Part shown: piece by piece, positions 50,722-60,417 of the stretch
Layout: each line of letters opens with the position of its first letter
Numbering within the stretch: position 1 is the stretch's first letter
Source of the DNA: Pseudo-nitzschia pungens
Taxonomy: Eukaryota > Bacillariophyta > Bacillariophyceae > Bacillariales > Bacillariaceae
Assembly: GCA_037355855.1 (NCBI GenBank)
Contig: CM074759.1
Coordinates: 8,246,001 to 8,310,000 of the forward strand
Direction of reading: 5' to 3'
DNA length: 64,000 bases
Program-made: the position numbers and the translations under genes
The notes under the pieces: model-generated
Told to the model about the DNA's origin: nothing
The model's database searches: none
What the model saw: only the letters and a program-made list of their open reading frames with translations

Positions 50722-51540
50722 GATGATATTATTTTTGAACCGGGCCAATAACGAGAATAACTTCCAGTAGTGAATGTTCGGAAATTATGAACGCGAAGAA
50801 TGAATACTGTAGTATTTCTGTATCGTGATAAGGAACGAAGGAATCCATCTCGCCGTCCTGCCGAAGATTTTTGCCTGTTAGAGTTCTACAGTCCGACAAG
50901 ATCTTAAAAAAATTATATGCGTTGTTTGACGAAAATAGTAACCTTACTAGTAATAATTAACCTTACTCAGCGTGAAAAATTTCAGGAAGCTCTTGTAGGC
51001 CTACCGGTATTTTAATGCACTGGACGCGCAGTTCACCATAATAGAATCATCTCATAAAATAATTTTTTGAAGGCCTTCTAGATTTTTCTGGTCAACATCT
51101 ATTGCTACGGAATTCCTATCAGCTGATCCCCCCCAATTTTCATTCAGATTAACTCCGGGGAGTTTAGGGCATTTTTACCTTCGTCTGGTAGTAGATTTTC
51201 CTACAAGGCTCTACAGAGCAGCTCCTAGTACTAGGAGTCGTGTCGTAGACTCGTTTACAGTACTTCGTATTACTACGAAGTAGTAGTAAGAAGTAATCGT
51301 ACGTACTTCGTACGTGTACTTCGTTTACAATTGCAAAGTTCAGGAACATTTTTTTTGAGAGAAAAAATTTCGAAGTAAACCTTACAAGTACGAAGGTTAC
51401 CGGTATATTGAATTTTTCAACGAAACAAAAAATCGCGCAAGATCCCTTCTCGCAACCCCTATCCGACACCAGACGACAACAGACAACAGTTGACACCGGC
51501 GGACAACATCCGAGACCACTCGACTGCGTTTTTTTGTTGT
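50722..51540. other. Spacer with motif copies upstream of the GPCR gene
   Basis: GTAACCTTAC (50938-50947), AACCTTAC (50959-50966), GTAAACCTTAC (51375-51385) and AAGGTTAC (51393-51400) occur here, together with TACTTCGTA-type palindromic strings (51255-51325). No gene is supported. Confidence 0.55.
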
Positions 51541-51797
51541 TGATCGGGACGGCTATTTACTCGTTCCATGGCAGTGGTAGCATCGTCTTCGGTGTCAATG
51601 TATTCGCAAGACTTTCAATCTCTTTCATTATCGATCCGTGTTCGTTCGTTCGTTCGTTCGTTCGAATGTTTGATAGCAAGCTCAATGGCAAAGGCGCTTA
51701 CGCAATTGTTTGGTTGAGCGACGAGTTCTTTTTCGGTCGTCACGTTCATTACAAGAAGAAGAATCAGGACTCGAAACCGAAAACTGAGAAAGCGCAA
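51541..51797 (-). pseudogene. Decayed fragment of the neighbouring GPCR gene, exon 1
   Basis: This stretch is a diverged duplicate of about 50380-50640, the N-terminal coding part of the GPCR at 47567-50721. Shared blocks include CAGTGGTAGCATCGTCTTCG, TGTCAATGTATTCGC, ATGTTTGATAGCAAGCTCAA and CCGAAAACTGAGAAAG. It lacks about 28 bases present in the parent (after TATTCGC), carries a (TTCG)n expansion (51649-51664) and several small indels, and is not open in the parental frame. Only the core AFAIELAIKH-encoding part remains recognisable. It is a partial, non-functional tandem copy. Confidence 0.85.
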
Positions 51798-51884
51798 ATT
51801 AAGAAAAAACCAAATCGGGAGGAAGTTGTAGGCCTCGCTGGCAACGTCGTTGCAGGGCACGGCACGGCATAGCATGTGCCGAGC

Positions 51885-54665
51885 TCACTCCGGCATCTCG
51901 TTCACTCCCCGGAGCATGGCCCGGAATCGCCGATCGACGGCCGCTCGTCCCAAGAATCCCTCGGGCACCATCGTGGCCCACGACTCGTTCGAATCCGGAT
52001 TCGCATTCGCGTTCGCATTCGGATCGCGGGTCGCTTCCAGAATCGGCAGCATCCAGTCCGCCGCCGTTTTGGCTTTGGCTTTCCCTCCGGCTCGGATTTC
52101 GGCCTCGGCGCGTTCGGGGTAGTATTTCCAGGCCAGCGTCCCCAGCAGGTGCATCAGCTGCTGCCGGGTGTAGGACTCGGGAAAATCCACGAGCGGTTCG
52201 GGATAGCGCATCGCTTCTTCCGGCGTCGAGGAAGCCCGGTGGCAGGGCCTGGAACGCATCGCCTCGTCCCAGTCGATCGCCACCAATCGCTGTTGCGGTT
52301 GCTGTTGTTGCTGTTGCTTCTGTTGTTGATGTTTTTGGTGTCGTTGTGGTTGCTGTATATTGCAATGGTTGGTTTCGGATTCGGTTTTGGAGTTTCGCGC
52401 ACCGTCCCCCCCCCGCAGCAGCACGTTGCCCTCGTGAATGTCCCCGTGGACCAGTCCCAGTTCCGACTGCAGCGCGAGGACCGACACCGCCAGGTCTCGG
52501 ACCATCTTGATCAGGTCGGTCCATCCCGGGACGTTGTCCCCCGACAAGGGGACGCCGGCCCGCGGCGTCACCGTGACGGACCGAAACCGCGACACGCACC
52601 CGTCCAACGGATGCAGCGAGAGCCAGGATCGGGCCGCGGGGGAAAGCGACTCGCGTTTGGTTTTGCGGTTGGGATTGTGGTTGGGATTGGATTTGCGTTT
52701 CTCTTTGGTTTTGTCTCCGGATTTGTCCCGCAGTCGCGAGAGCAGACCGTTCCGGGGACCGTTGATGGCGGTTCGGCAGCAGTCCCAGAAGGGTCCCGCC
52801 GACGGCGCCTTGAACTTGGCGTACCACGCGACGGGAGCGCCGCCCGGTTCGCCGCGTTCGCCGACGATCGATTCGGCGGCGGCGGCGGTTCGAAGGGCGT
52901 TTCGGAATCGCTCCGCGGAAGCGACGGCGTCGGTCTCGTCGGCGTCGAGGAAGGGTCCGCGTCTCGCTCCGGGTGCGGGTCCGACCTCGACCCGCATCGC
53001 GGCCAGCAGCTCCAGCGCGGCTCTCGCGCCCTCGCAGCGGATCACCAGGGTTCCGGTGGGGGTGGGAACCACCGAGCAGCGAGGGGACGACGAATCCAGC
53101 AGGGTTCCCATCGGGCAGTCGCAGTGATCGCTGTCGTTGTCGGAGTCGGAGTCGTTGTCGTCGTCGTAGTCGTCCTCGTTGTCGTAGTCGTCGCGACGGC
53201 ACCCGCAGTCCGGCAGGAGCATGCACCCCGGAGAGCTCCTCCAGGCCTCGACGAGCGGTTTCGCATCGCGATAGGGACACGGCAGAAGGGCCGCCGTTTC
53301 CCACCAAAACCGGGCCAGGTCCCCCAGGATGGCTTCCACCGACGACGACGACGACGACGACGACGACGAAGAAGAAGAACCTCCACCCGCATCCCGGCAA
53401 GGTGGAGGCAGCGAAACCGTCCGGTTGTACACGTACAGTGGGTACCTCCCGCCAATGGTCACCAACCACGAATTGCCGATTTTGTCGCCGGCATTCTTTT
53501 TTGTTGGCGGAGCATTCGTCGTTGTTGAAGTCGTTGTAGAAGTCGCAGTCGTCGCAGTCGTTGTCGTCCAGGACGGTTTTTCCAGGAGCAGCAGACTGAC
53601 GGACAGCCGGAGTGTTCCGGGCTTTGGTGCGGGTTCCGTCGGAGCGGACGCGTGCAGCGCAAAGCCGTGGGCGGCGCGGACGTCCCTCTTTCGGACCGTC
53701 CGAAAGTACCAGATGCGGTGATAGAGGGCCGCCGCGCACCGCAGGAGTCCCTCGGTGCGGGAGCGGTCGTCGCTGTCGCTGTGGCTGTCGCCTCTTTTTT
53801 GCTGCGGGACGACGGAAACCGTCCCGTCCACGAGGGTCCGGTGGCAGCGCAGGACGGTGCCGGTGGTTATGTCGCGCTCGGTGAAGAGGGCGCATCCCGG
53901 GGGCCGCTTCCCGCCGCGCGAGGATGGTCTACTAGCTGGCGTGTCCATGTCGATGCCCATGTCAATCTCGTTCCGGTCCTCGTCCTCACCGTCGTTCTCA
54001 TTGGAATGCCGCGTTCGGGGCCGGTTCGAGTCATCATCATGATCATCATCATCATCATCACCGACGTCCCCGTCCACGTCCGCGTCCACACCCACCGTGT
54101 GGACGTAGTGATCCAGCAACAATCCGGGATCGGTGGCATCGGTTTCTCCGTGGGAGTGTTTGTTCTTGTTGTCGTTGGGCAGGGAAAACACCCTGACGGA
54201 AGCGTCGGTTTTGGGTTTTGATTTGCGCGTGTTGCTGGTGGTGGTAGCGGGTTGGTCTTTCTGTTTTTGCTGCTCGTGCTCGTGCTTTTGCTTTTGCCTC
54301 GGCACCGTTCGCGCCCTGCTTTGGTTCTTGAGGATCCACTGGTGAAGAAATTGAAGCAGAGACCGAGACGCTCGGTTCCTGCATCCGTAGTTGTTGGTGG
54401 TGTTGCTGTTGGATGCTCTTGGCAGGCAGGCCTTGCGGAGGTTGTTGCGCGTGGGATAGCGGATCGGTTGCGCGCTGCCAACTCCTCCGCCGGATGCCGG
54501 GCGTCCGCGTCCGCGTCCGCGTTCGCGTTCGCGTTCGCGTCCGCGAACTCGAAATCCTTCCGCGACCCTGGCCTCCCAATCGTCCCTTCGCTCCAATTCC
54601 ACGACGCGGATCGACCGCTCGACCAACCGCAACCATTCCGCCGTCTCGGTCGGGCGATCCCCCAT
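51885..54665 (-). CDS. Atypical protein-kinase-like / aminoglycoside-phosphotransferase-fold protein
   Basis: A 926-residue single-exon frame starting at ATG 54665. The N-terminal half is mostly low-complexity (Arg-Gly, Lys/Gln, Asp runs). Conserved-looking blocks include ALFTERDITTGTVLRCHRTLVDG (glycine-loop and Lys-like region, about 265), IWYFRTVRKRDVRAAHGFALH, SWLVTIGGRYPLYVYNRTVSL and VAWYAKFKAPSAGPFWDCCR. The catalytic part is clear: LGLVHGDIHEGNVLL (about residue 737), where HGDxxxxN gives the catalytic Asp and metal-binding Asn, and LVAIDWDEA (about 797), where D-W-D replaces D-F-G. This pattern is typical of kinase-like phosphotransferases acting on small molecules or sugars (APH, choline and fructosamine kinases) rather than classical Ser/Thr kinases. 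PolyQ/His insertions sit inside the fold. The substrate is not identifiable. Confidence 0.68.
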   Translation of the reverse strand: MGDRPTETAEWLRLVERSIRVVELERRDDWEARVAEGFRVRGRERERERGRGRGRPASGGGVGSAQPIRYPTRNNLRKACLPRASNSNTTNNYGCRNRASRSLLQFLHQWILKNQSRARTVPRQKQKHEHEQQKQKDQPATTTSNTRKSKPKTDASVRVFSLPNDNKNKHSHGETDATDPGLLLDHYVHTVGVDADVDGDVGDDDDDDHDDDSNRPRTRHSNENDGEDEDRNEIDMGIDMDTPASRPSSRGGKRPPGCALFTERDITTGTVLRCHRTLVDGTVSVVPQQKRGDSHSDSDDRSRTEGLLRCAAALYHRIWYFRTVRKRDVRAAHGFALHASAPTEPAPKPGTLRLSVSLLLLEKPSWTTTTATTATSTTTSTTTNAPPTKKNAGDKIGNSWLVTIGGRYPLYVYNRTVSLPPPCRDAGGGSSSSSSSSSSSSSVEAILGDLARFWWETAALLPCPYRDAKPLVEAWRSSPGCMLLPDCGCRRDDYDNEDDYDDDNDSDSDNDSDHCDCPMGTLLDSSSPRCSVVPTPTGTLVIRCEGARAALELLAAMRVEVGPAPGARRGPFLDADETDAVASAERFRNALRTAAAAESIVGERGEPGGAPVAWYAKFKAPSAGPFWDCCRTAINGPRNGLLSRLRDKSGDKTKEKRKSNPNHNPNRKTKRESLSPAARSWLSLHPLDGCVSRFRSVTVTPRAGVPLSGDNVPGWTDLIKMVRDLAVSVLALQSELGLVHGDIHEGNVLLRGGDGARNSKTESETNHCNIQQPQRHQKHQQQKQQQQQQPQQRLVAIDWDEAMRSRPCHRASSTPEEAMRYPEPLVDFPESYTRQQLMHLLGTLAWKYYPERAEAEIRAGGKAKAKTAADWMLPILEATRDPNANANANPDSNESWATMVPEGFLGRAAVDRRFRAMLRGVNEMPE

Positions 54666-55466
54666 GCTCCCGATTTTGGGTGGGAAAGAGCGGAGCGGTG
54701 TGTTTTGTTTGGGGTACGGACCCGTAAGATATGCGGAAAGAGAATAATACTACTATTATTATGATACGTTTTTGCTTCCGATGGCGCGGCTCACTCCTCG
54801 AGGTGATGCGTATTTTTTGTTCTTTGGCGTCGAGAGTGAGTGAGCGAGTGAGTCGGGTCGGGTCGAGTTCAAATCGGATCCCGCTGACACCCTCGTCTCG
54901 CCTTTTCGTCGTCGACCAAACCAGCGCTGATAGTGGCGCGCCATCCGAAAAACTCGTTCGGATATCTCAAAATCAATCATCAAAAGTGTATCGTATCGTA
55001 TCGTATCGTACCGTGACTGGTAGTAGTAGACATACGGGAGTTGTACGTTCGTACGGCGTCCGGCACGCGATGGACGGCATTCCACACCTTCGTTTTTTTC
55101 GATGAGTGTGCTGGTGTTGCTGCTGCTGCAATGCAACTACTACTAATGCTACTAACAGCATCGCGATGGCTGGTGGCAGCAGTATAGCAGCAGTATAGCA
55201 GCAGCAGTAGTGCTAGATTGCAGTTGTAGTAGTAGTAGTAGTACTAGTACTAGCAGCACTTTTTCTTTGGTTCGTTCCAGCCGGCGTGCTGGCACCGATT
55301 TCTCCGTTGGATCGCCTCCGTGTCTTGCTTCTTGCTTTGCTGCGGTTGCTGCCGATGGGGTTCCAATCAATCAATTCGTGTGATGCCGATTCTCGTGAGC
55401 AGTAGTAGTAGTAGTAGTAGTATTACTAGTAATAGGTAGTGTTGCTATTCTTAGTACTTGGTGTTA
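54666..55466. other. Spacer with pentamer and triplet repeats
   Basis: Upstream of the kinase-like gene and downstream of the MnmM-like gene. Contains a (TCGTA)n array (54986-55010; TACGA in the sense of the gene starting at 54665), GAGTGAGTGAG (54834-54850), and triplet/ACTAGT stretches (55211-55252, 55402-55437). No gene is supported. Confidence 0.55.
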
Positions 55467-57671
55467 CTATTTGATGCGCGTGGCCGTGTACAGAATCGGG
55501 GGCCGGTCCATCCCCAGCCGGTCGTGCTCCGAGACCCTCCAGGTCCGGGGACCCCTCGCCACCACCGTTTCCATCGCGGCCCGGACCTTGGCGGCGATGG
55601 CTCGCTTCTCGGCCTTTGCAATGGCATCGGCCGAGGGACCTTCTTCCGGACGGCGGTCCTCCTCCTCCTCCCCGACACCGCCGCTCCCATCGGAAGCTCC
55701 GGAAGCGTATTCCTCCAGGGCACCCTCCCAGGTCCGCGTCCTGCTGGACCGGAGCGCCAGGGCCTCGACCAAGAGCCGGACCGCGGCGGCCTCGGCCGGT
55801 CCGGTCTGGGGGTAGGTGATGACGCTGAGCATGCCGCCGACCCGCAGCAGGCCCACGGCGTCCACCAAAGACGAGAGGGTCGTGTCGAGGGTCGTGACGC
55901 AAGCCTTGCCGTCGTTGTCGTTATTGTTGTCGTTATCGTTGCCGCCGCCGCTGCCGGGGAGCCACCCCAGGTTGTAGACAATCAGGCCGACCGAGGAATC
56001 GTCCCGGAGCTCGGGCAGGCGCTCGTGGGAGGCGTTCAGGACGAGGGCGCGTCCCCCTGGATGCGGCGATGGAAATGGCGATGGAAATGGCACGGTGGAA
56101 TCGTCGCCCGCGAGCACGGGAACCGACGACGGCAGAACCCCGCGGAGGGCCTCGGCCGTCCGCTCGCAGGCCAGTTCCTGGACGTCCAGGCAGACCAGCT
56201 CGGGCCGCGGCGCCACTGGGCGTGGCTGTTCGTGTTCCCGCGTTTGGTTTTGTTCTCGCTCTCGTTCTTGCGGTACCGCTTGCGGCGACCCGTCGCCATC
56301 GCATCCGCGACCGAACAAGAGTTCCGCCAGGACGATCGAGTCGTTTCCGTTGCCGCAGGTCGCGTCGATGACCGTATCGACGCCGGGTTTGACGACCGAG
56401 GCCCAGAGGGCGTGGGCCAGGGCCACGTTGTTGAGCGCCGGGTGGTCCTTGTATGCGATGGCCCGCTGGAACCGGGGCTTGCGGGACGCGGATGCGGATG
56501 CGGATGCGGACGGTGCCACCGGATCACTCGCCACCGCATCTTCTTCTGCCGACACCTTCTTGATACCGGACAAGGGTGGAGTCTCGGTGCCAGCGCTGGT
56601 CCGGATGGACGTCGTCGAGTAGGCTCGTCGCAGGGTGGATTCCAGCAATCGCGAAACGACTCGGCTGCCGGCAGAAGACGACGACGCACCACCACCACCA
56701 CCACCACCACCAGCATCCGCAGCGGAGGCTTCCAGAGCCGTGTCCAGAACGGATTCCACCACGTCCCGGACGAGGCCATTCCCACTCCCATTCGCATCCG
56801 CACCGACAGCTCCGGTTTTTTCCCGATTCCCGGTGTTTGCAGCGGTGGTGTCGTCGTTGTTGTTGCCGCCATTGTTGACGACGATGCCATTGTCGTTGTC
56901 CCGGTCGACATTGGTGTCGAGATCTTCGCCGGCGGCGGCCCGGGTGGACGTCGTGGAGTAGGCTCGGCGCAGGGTGGATTGCAGCAATCGAGAAACGGAC
57001 GCGGGCAAAGCTTGGGTGTCGGCAGCGCTGTCGGATGCCGCGGCAGCATCTGTGGCAGTATCTGTGGCAGAGGCTTCCAGCGCCGTGTCCAGAACGGATT
57101 CCACCGCGTCCCGGACGAGGCGATTCGCGTTCGCATTCGCATTCGCAGCACCAGCAGCAGGGCCATCGGCTCGGGGCGCTCTTCGTTTCCCCCCCTCACT
57201 ATCACTGCCACTGCCACTGCCATTGTCACTGCTCATCCCCAGAACTCCAGCATGGTTTGTGATCCCGCTCCATCCTCCCGCGGCAAGATGCTGGATCCGC
57301 GGGGTCACGGTGCCGCGTTCCAAAAACGAACGCGAAATCGAACGCGAACTCGAACGCGAAATCGAAGCCGTTCCAAAGGCGCGGACCGTCGATCGCGAGA
57401 GGCGCCGTGTGGCCGTTGTCGAGAGTTCGAATTCGAATTGGAGCGCGAGTGCGAGAAGCATGGCGGTTGCGGCCAGCCGCCGGACCGCGTTCCGCCGATT
57501 CCGTTGCTTGCCTCTCGTCCTCGTTCTCGTTCTCGTTCTGCCTCGTGTCAAGGTGGACGCAGAGATTCGTCTCGCGGCTCGGACGGTTTCGCGAGCGTCG
57601 TGCCCGCTTTGTTGCTCGGAATCCTCACCGTTGTCGGCAAGAGCGAGAGCCGGAGCGGTCCGATCGATCAT
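55467..57671 (-). CDS. MnmM/YtqB-like SAM methyltransferase with duplicated N-terminal segment
   Basis: A 734-residue single-exon frame; the first in-frame ATG is at 57671. Residues about 385 to the end form a class I methyltransferase of the YtqB (rRNA_methylase/MnmM) type: ALNNVALAHALWASVVKPG, TVIDATCGNGNDSIVLAE (motif I), LVCLDVQELACERTAEAL, LNASHERLPEL, VGLIVYNLGWLPGS (catalytic/AdoMet region), GLLRVGGMLSVITYPQTG. Bacterial and plant MnmM methylates tRNA wobble uridine derivatives. The first 385 residues are an Arg-rich leader with a hydrophobic stretch (MLLALALQFEFEL), perhaps organellar, then a segment repeated twice: VESVLDTALEAS ... STLRRAYSTTS at about 185-245 and again at about 300-360. 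The two copies align at DNA level, so the duplication is recent. The repeated unit is of unknown function. Confidence 0.77.
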   Translation of the reverse strand: MIDRTAPALALADNGEDSEQQSGHDARETVRAARRISASTLTRGRTRTRTRTRGKQRNRRNAVRRLAATAMLLALALQFEFELSTTATRRLSRSTVRAFGTASISRSSSRSISRSFLERGTVTPRIQHLAAGGWSGITNHAGVLGMSSDNGSGSGSDSEGGKRRAPRADGPAAGAANANANANRLVRDAVESVLDTALEASATDTATDAAAASDSAADTQALPASVSRLLQSTLRRAYSTTSTRAAAGEDLDTNVDRDNDNGIVVNNGGNNNDDTTAANTGNREKTGAVGADANGSGNGLVRDVVESVLDTALEASAADAGGGGGGGGASSSSAGSRVVSRLLESTLRRAYSTTSIRTSAGTETPPLSGIKKVSAEEDAVASDPVAPSASASASASRKPRFQRAIAYKDHPALNNVALAHALWASVVKPGVDTVIDATCGNGNDSIVLAELLFGRGCDGDGSPQAVPQEREREQNQTREHEQPRPVAPRPELVCLDVQELACERTAEALRGVLPSSVPVLAGDDSTVPFPSPFPSPHPGGRALVLNASHERLPELRDDSSVGLIVYNLGWLPGSGGGNDNDNNNDNDGKACVTTLDTTLSSLVDAVGLLRVGGMLSVITYPQTGPAEAAAVRLLVEALALRSSRTRTWEGALEEYASGASDGSGGVGEEEEDRRPEEGPSADAIAKAEKRAIAAKVRAAMETVVARGPRTWRVSEHDRLGMDRPPILYTATRIK
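56590..57150 (-). repeat. Internal coding duplication, about 346-bp period
   Basis: Two blocks of about 200 bp (about 56940-57150 and 56590-56800) share long runs, for example GTAGGCTCG and CGCAGGGTGGATT, and AACGGATTCCACC. They encode two copies of the same amphipathic segment in the MnmM-like protein, separated by unrelated Asp/Asn-rich spacers. Confidence 0.85.
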
Positions 57672-58011
57672 GAAGATGGACAATCGGATGGAATGAATCG
57701 GATTATGGGATGGAATGGATTGGATTGGATGGAATGGAATATACAATTGATTGAATCGGACCGGATGACGACCGCGAGGATGGACGAATTCGGAAAGGAT
57801 CACCGGAGAAACCGTGGGGTGATAGAATTATGGAAAGAGAGGATCGATTTTGGACAACGCGTCGATGCTTTATCCATCAATCAATCCATCACCAGAGATG
57901 AAAAGGGGATGATGATGATGATGCCGCGCGGACCGGGGAAAAAATCGATGACGATGGTTTTTGATTGATTATCATTTGAAATTTCCTTGTGATTAATAGT
58001 AGAGGCACCGT
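57672..58011. other. Promoter spacer between MnmM-like gene and tRNA
   Basis: Contains GGAATGGATTGGAT repeats (57701-57737) and a short TATCATTTGAAATTT AT-rich stretch before the tRNA. No gene supported. Confidence 0.55.
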
Positions 58012-58102
58012 GCCCGGTTAGCTCAGTAGGCAGAGCGTTCGTCTCATAATCCAAACAACCCGAGAAAGCGAAAGGCCGTCAGTTCGATCCTGACATTGGG
58101 CA
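58012..58102 (+). tRNA. tRNA-Met (CAU), with intron
   Basis: A full cloverleaf is visible. The acceptor arms GCCCGGT (58012-58018) and ATTGGGC (58095-58101) pair with two G-U wobbles, with A as discriminator. The D arm is GCTC/GAGC. The anticodon stem TTCGT pairs with GCGAA, and the anticodon loop is CU-CAU-A...A. The T arm is GTCAG-TTCGATC-CTGAC. An 18-nt intron (58049-58066) follows position 37, the canonical place for eukaryotic tRNA introns. The acceptor lacks the A1-U72 start typical of initiator tRNAs, so the elongator Met form is favoured. No 3' CCA is encoded, as expected for a nuclear gene. Confidence 0.93.
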
Positions 58103-58105
58103 CTC

Positions 58106-58110
58106 TTTTT
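58106..58110 (+). terminator. RNA polymerase III terminator (T5)
   Basis: A run of five T starts four bases after the tRNA discriminator, the usual Pol III stop signal. Together with the internal A- and B-box sequences of the tRNA this supports an active gene. Confidence 0.85.
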
Positions 58111-59332
58111 GCCGACACGCAACTTTTGAAAAGCAGCACGAAGAGAATGAGGAAGAATGATGGTCCTCGTCCTCTCCTTGTTGTTGCTTCTTGGTTTCTT
58201 GTTTGCATGCGTCAAGAATCCACAAAGAAAGTACATTCACGGAGCAAGCCTATCGATTCCTAAAATTTTTTAGTATTCAAAACAAGAAGAATCAGCAGCT
58301 CGCTTACCACCGTTGTGCTGAAGCAGACGGATGAAGAACTGTTACGATGGATGTTTGAGATGATCCCACGAAGGCCATACGAAATGCAGGAGTACGAAGA
58401 ATGAATACGGTAAAGGAATACTACGGGGTAAGATTACGGTAACCTTATGTACTTCGTAACGAGTAATCTTAGCGATGATAAGCAAATGAAAAAGCAGGTT
58501 AGAATTACGGTACATACGGTAAGATTATAACCTTAAACCTTACCGTATGCAACGACGACAGCGCGCCTTTTGCGACAGATGTTTTCTAAAAACAAACAAT
58601 ATCAGCGAGTTACGCCAATATTCGCAATAAAGTACCTAATTACTGTATCTTCACCAAGAACAGCTCCATCCATCACTGATGAGTTCCATGCTGGTACGTT
58701 CTGGTACCGGTACACTTGCTGTGTAATGTTCAACCAATACCATAATCTGTAATCTTTGGAGACGAGATCGTTGTTGAAGAAATTTTAAAAAAAGAAAAAA
58801 ATCTTTCCAAACCGGGACGCTTTGACGCCTCATTGATCATATTTTTTACCGGCGGAAAGTCGGGAGGATCGAACACTCTTTTGAAGAAACTTCTTTTGAG
58901 AGTGAACGATGCGAAATCAACAAGCTCGTGGATCGTAACAGTTTCGAGGTCTGCAAGGCATCTTCGAAGACTACACACCGTATTCTCCGAATATGCGAAA
59001 CGTTTCAGGCTTTCCAAGCCGGAATCTGGATTGAATCTCCATGTTCCCAACGAAGCTCCGAAACCGAAATGAGAATCTTCAAATGATTCGCCACGACACG
59101 AGAGTGTCCACTGAGCACTTCAAATAGCTCAAACAACGATACGGACGATTCTGTTCCAACACCACAAAACGCAAGAAGCGATCGACATGCCTCCACTCCC
59201 ACCGGGACCGGATGCCAACTTCGACACCGTCGGTTGGGACGACGCATGGAGGGGATCTCCCGAGAAAGAGAGGAAGGAACCTACGGAACAACATGCCTGT
59301 TGCAAGCTGGAAAAAAAGATGCTATCAATCAA
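58111..59332. other. Spacer with motif copies and a possible decayed element
   Basis: GGTAACCTTA (58439-58448) and AACCTTA/AACCTTAC (58529-58543) occur. From about 58740 to 59330 the base composition becomes more even and short open frames appear on the plus strand (58833-59072, 59187-59372), but none shows a known domain or a proper neighbouring exon. This may be the degraded start of the repeat-bearing element that follows. Confidence 0.4.
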
Positions 59333-60050
59333 ACAGAAGCAAGACCGATCTCAGGAGACGGCAATGCGCTAAAGACCGTTCGAAGAATTAGGTCAAAGAA
59401 TAGCAACATCACACAGAAGCAAGACCGATCCAGGAGACGGCAATGCGCTAAAGACCGTTCGAAGAATTAGGTCAAAGAATAGTAACATCACACAGAAGCA
59501 AGACCGATCCAGGAGACGGCAATGCGCTAAAGACAGTTCGAAGAACGAGGTCAAAGAATAGCAACATCACACCGAAGCAAGACCGATCCAGGAGACGGCA
59601 ATGCGCTAAAGACAGTTCGAAGAACGAGGTCAAAGAATAGCAACATCACACAGAAGCAAGACCGATCTAGGAGACGGCAAGGCATAAAAAGACAGTTCGA
59701 AGTACAATGTCAAAGAACGAGGTCGAAGAATAGCACAGAACGAGGTCAAAGAATAGCACTAGAAGTAAGACCGATTCCAGGAGACGGCAGGTGCACAAAA
59801 AGACCATTCGAAGAACGAGGTCAAAGAATAGCACTAGAAGAAGTAAGACCGATCTAGAAGACGGCAGGTGCACAAAAGACCGTTCGAAGAACGAGGTCAA
59901 AGAATAGCACTAGAAGAAGTAAGACCGATCCAGAAGACGGCATGTGCACAAAAGACCGTTCGAAAGACCGTTCGAAGAACGAGGTCAAAGAATAGCTATA
60001 TCAAACAAAAGCCAAACCGATCCAAAGAGAGGGCAATGCACAAAAGATCA
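59333..60050. repeat. Minisatellite, about 77-80 bp unit, about nine copies
   Basis: Units begin with AGAAGCAAGACCGATC near 59335, 59415, 59494, 59573, 59652, 59761, 59838, 59915 and 60006. Each carries GGAGACGGCA, a TTCGAAGAA block and GTCAAAGAATAGCA. The first five copies are highly similar; later ones carry changes (GGTGCACAAAA in place of ATGCGCTAAA) and one has an inserted partial duplication. The unit is not a multiple of three and contains stops, so it is not coding. Confidence 0.93.
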
Positions 60051-60078
60051 TTCGAGATCACTGCCCCAACGTTTCGCC

Positions 60079-60226
60079 GGACTGTGGAGGGGATACAGAA
60101 TGTCGCGGTACCCAAAACAGAAAAAGTGGATACGTTGGTGGTAACCCGAGCGGGACTGTGGAGGGGATACAGAATGTCGCGGTACCCAAAACAGAAAAAG
60201 TGGATACGTTGGTGGTAACCCGAGCG
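60079..60226. repeat. Exact 74-bp tandem duplication
   Basis: 60079-60152 and 60153-60226 are identical (both begin GGACTGTGGAGGGGATACAG). Absence of differences points to a very recent duplication, or to an assembly artefact. Confidence 0.95.
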
Positions 60227-60417
60227 CATGTACTCTGGACGAAAACATGTCCACAGGGCTGAAGCAATCCCATAGAAGCCATATTCAGCAGCAAAGGCGG
60301 TAATGGAGTAAAATTATTCCACACTCTTTTCGACTGCTGTGAATGGACCCAAAGGGCTAAAGCCCGCTGAAGTATGTTGTGCATTGCATCTGAATTAACA
60401 GACAAATTCAACTGCTA

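Noticed and set aside
55458..57968. 836-codon open frame on the plus strand opposite the MnmM-like gene, and similar long antisense frames at 20973-22277, 28346-29887 and 37426-38868
   Set aside because: They are mirror frames produced by GC-rich third positions of the real genes; their proteins show no domains and have Arg/Gly/His-biased composition.
58833..59372. Possible gene at 58.8-59.4 kb
   Set aside because: Two short frames with acceptable codons, but no shared frame, splice sites or known domain; left as possible remnant only.
59333..60050. CRISPR-like array
   Set aside because: Units are contiguous tandem copies without unique spacers, no cas genes exist nearby and the genome is eukaryotic.
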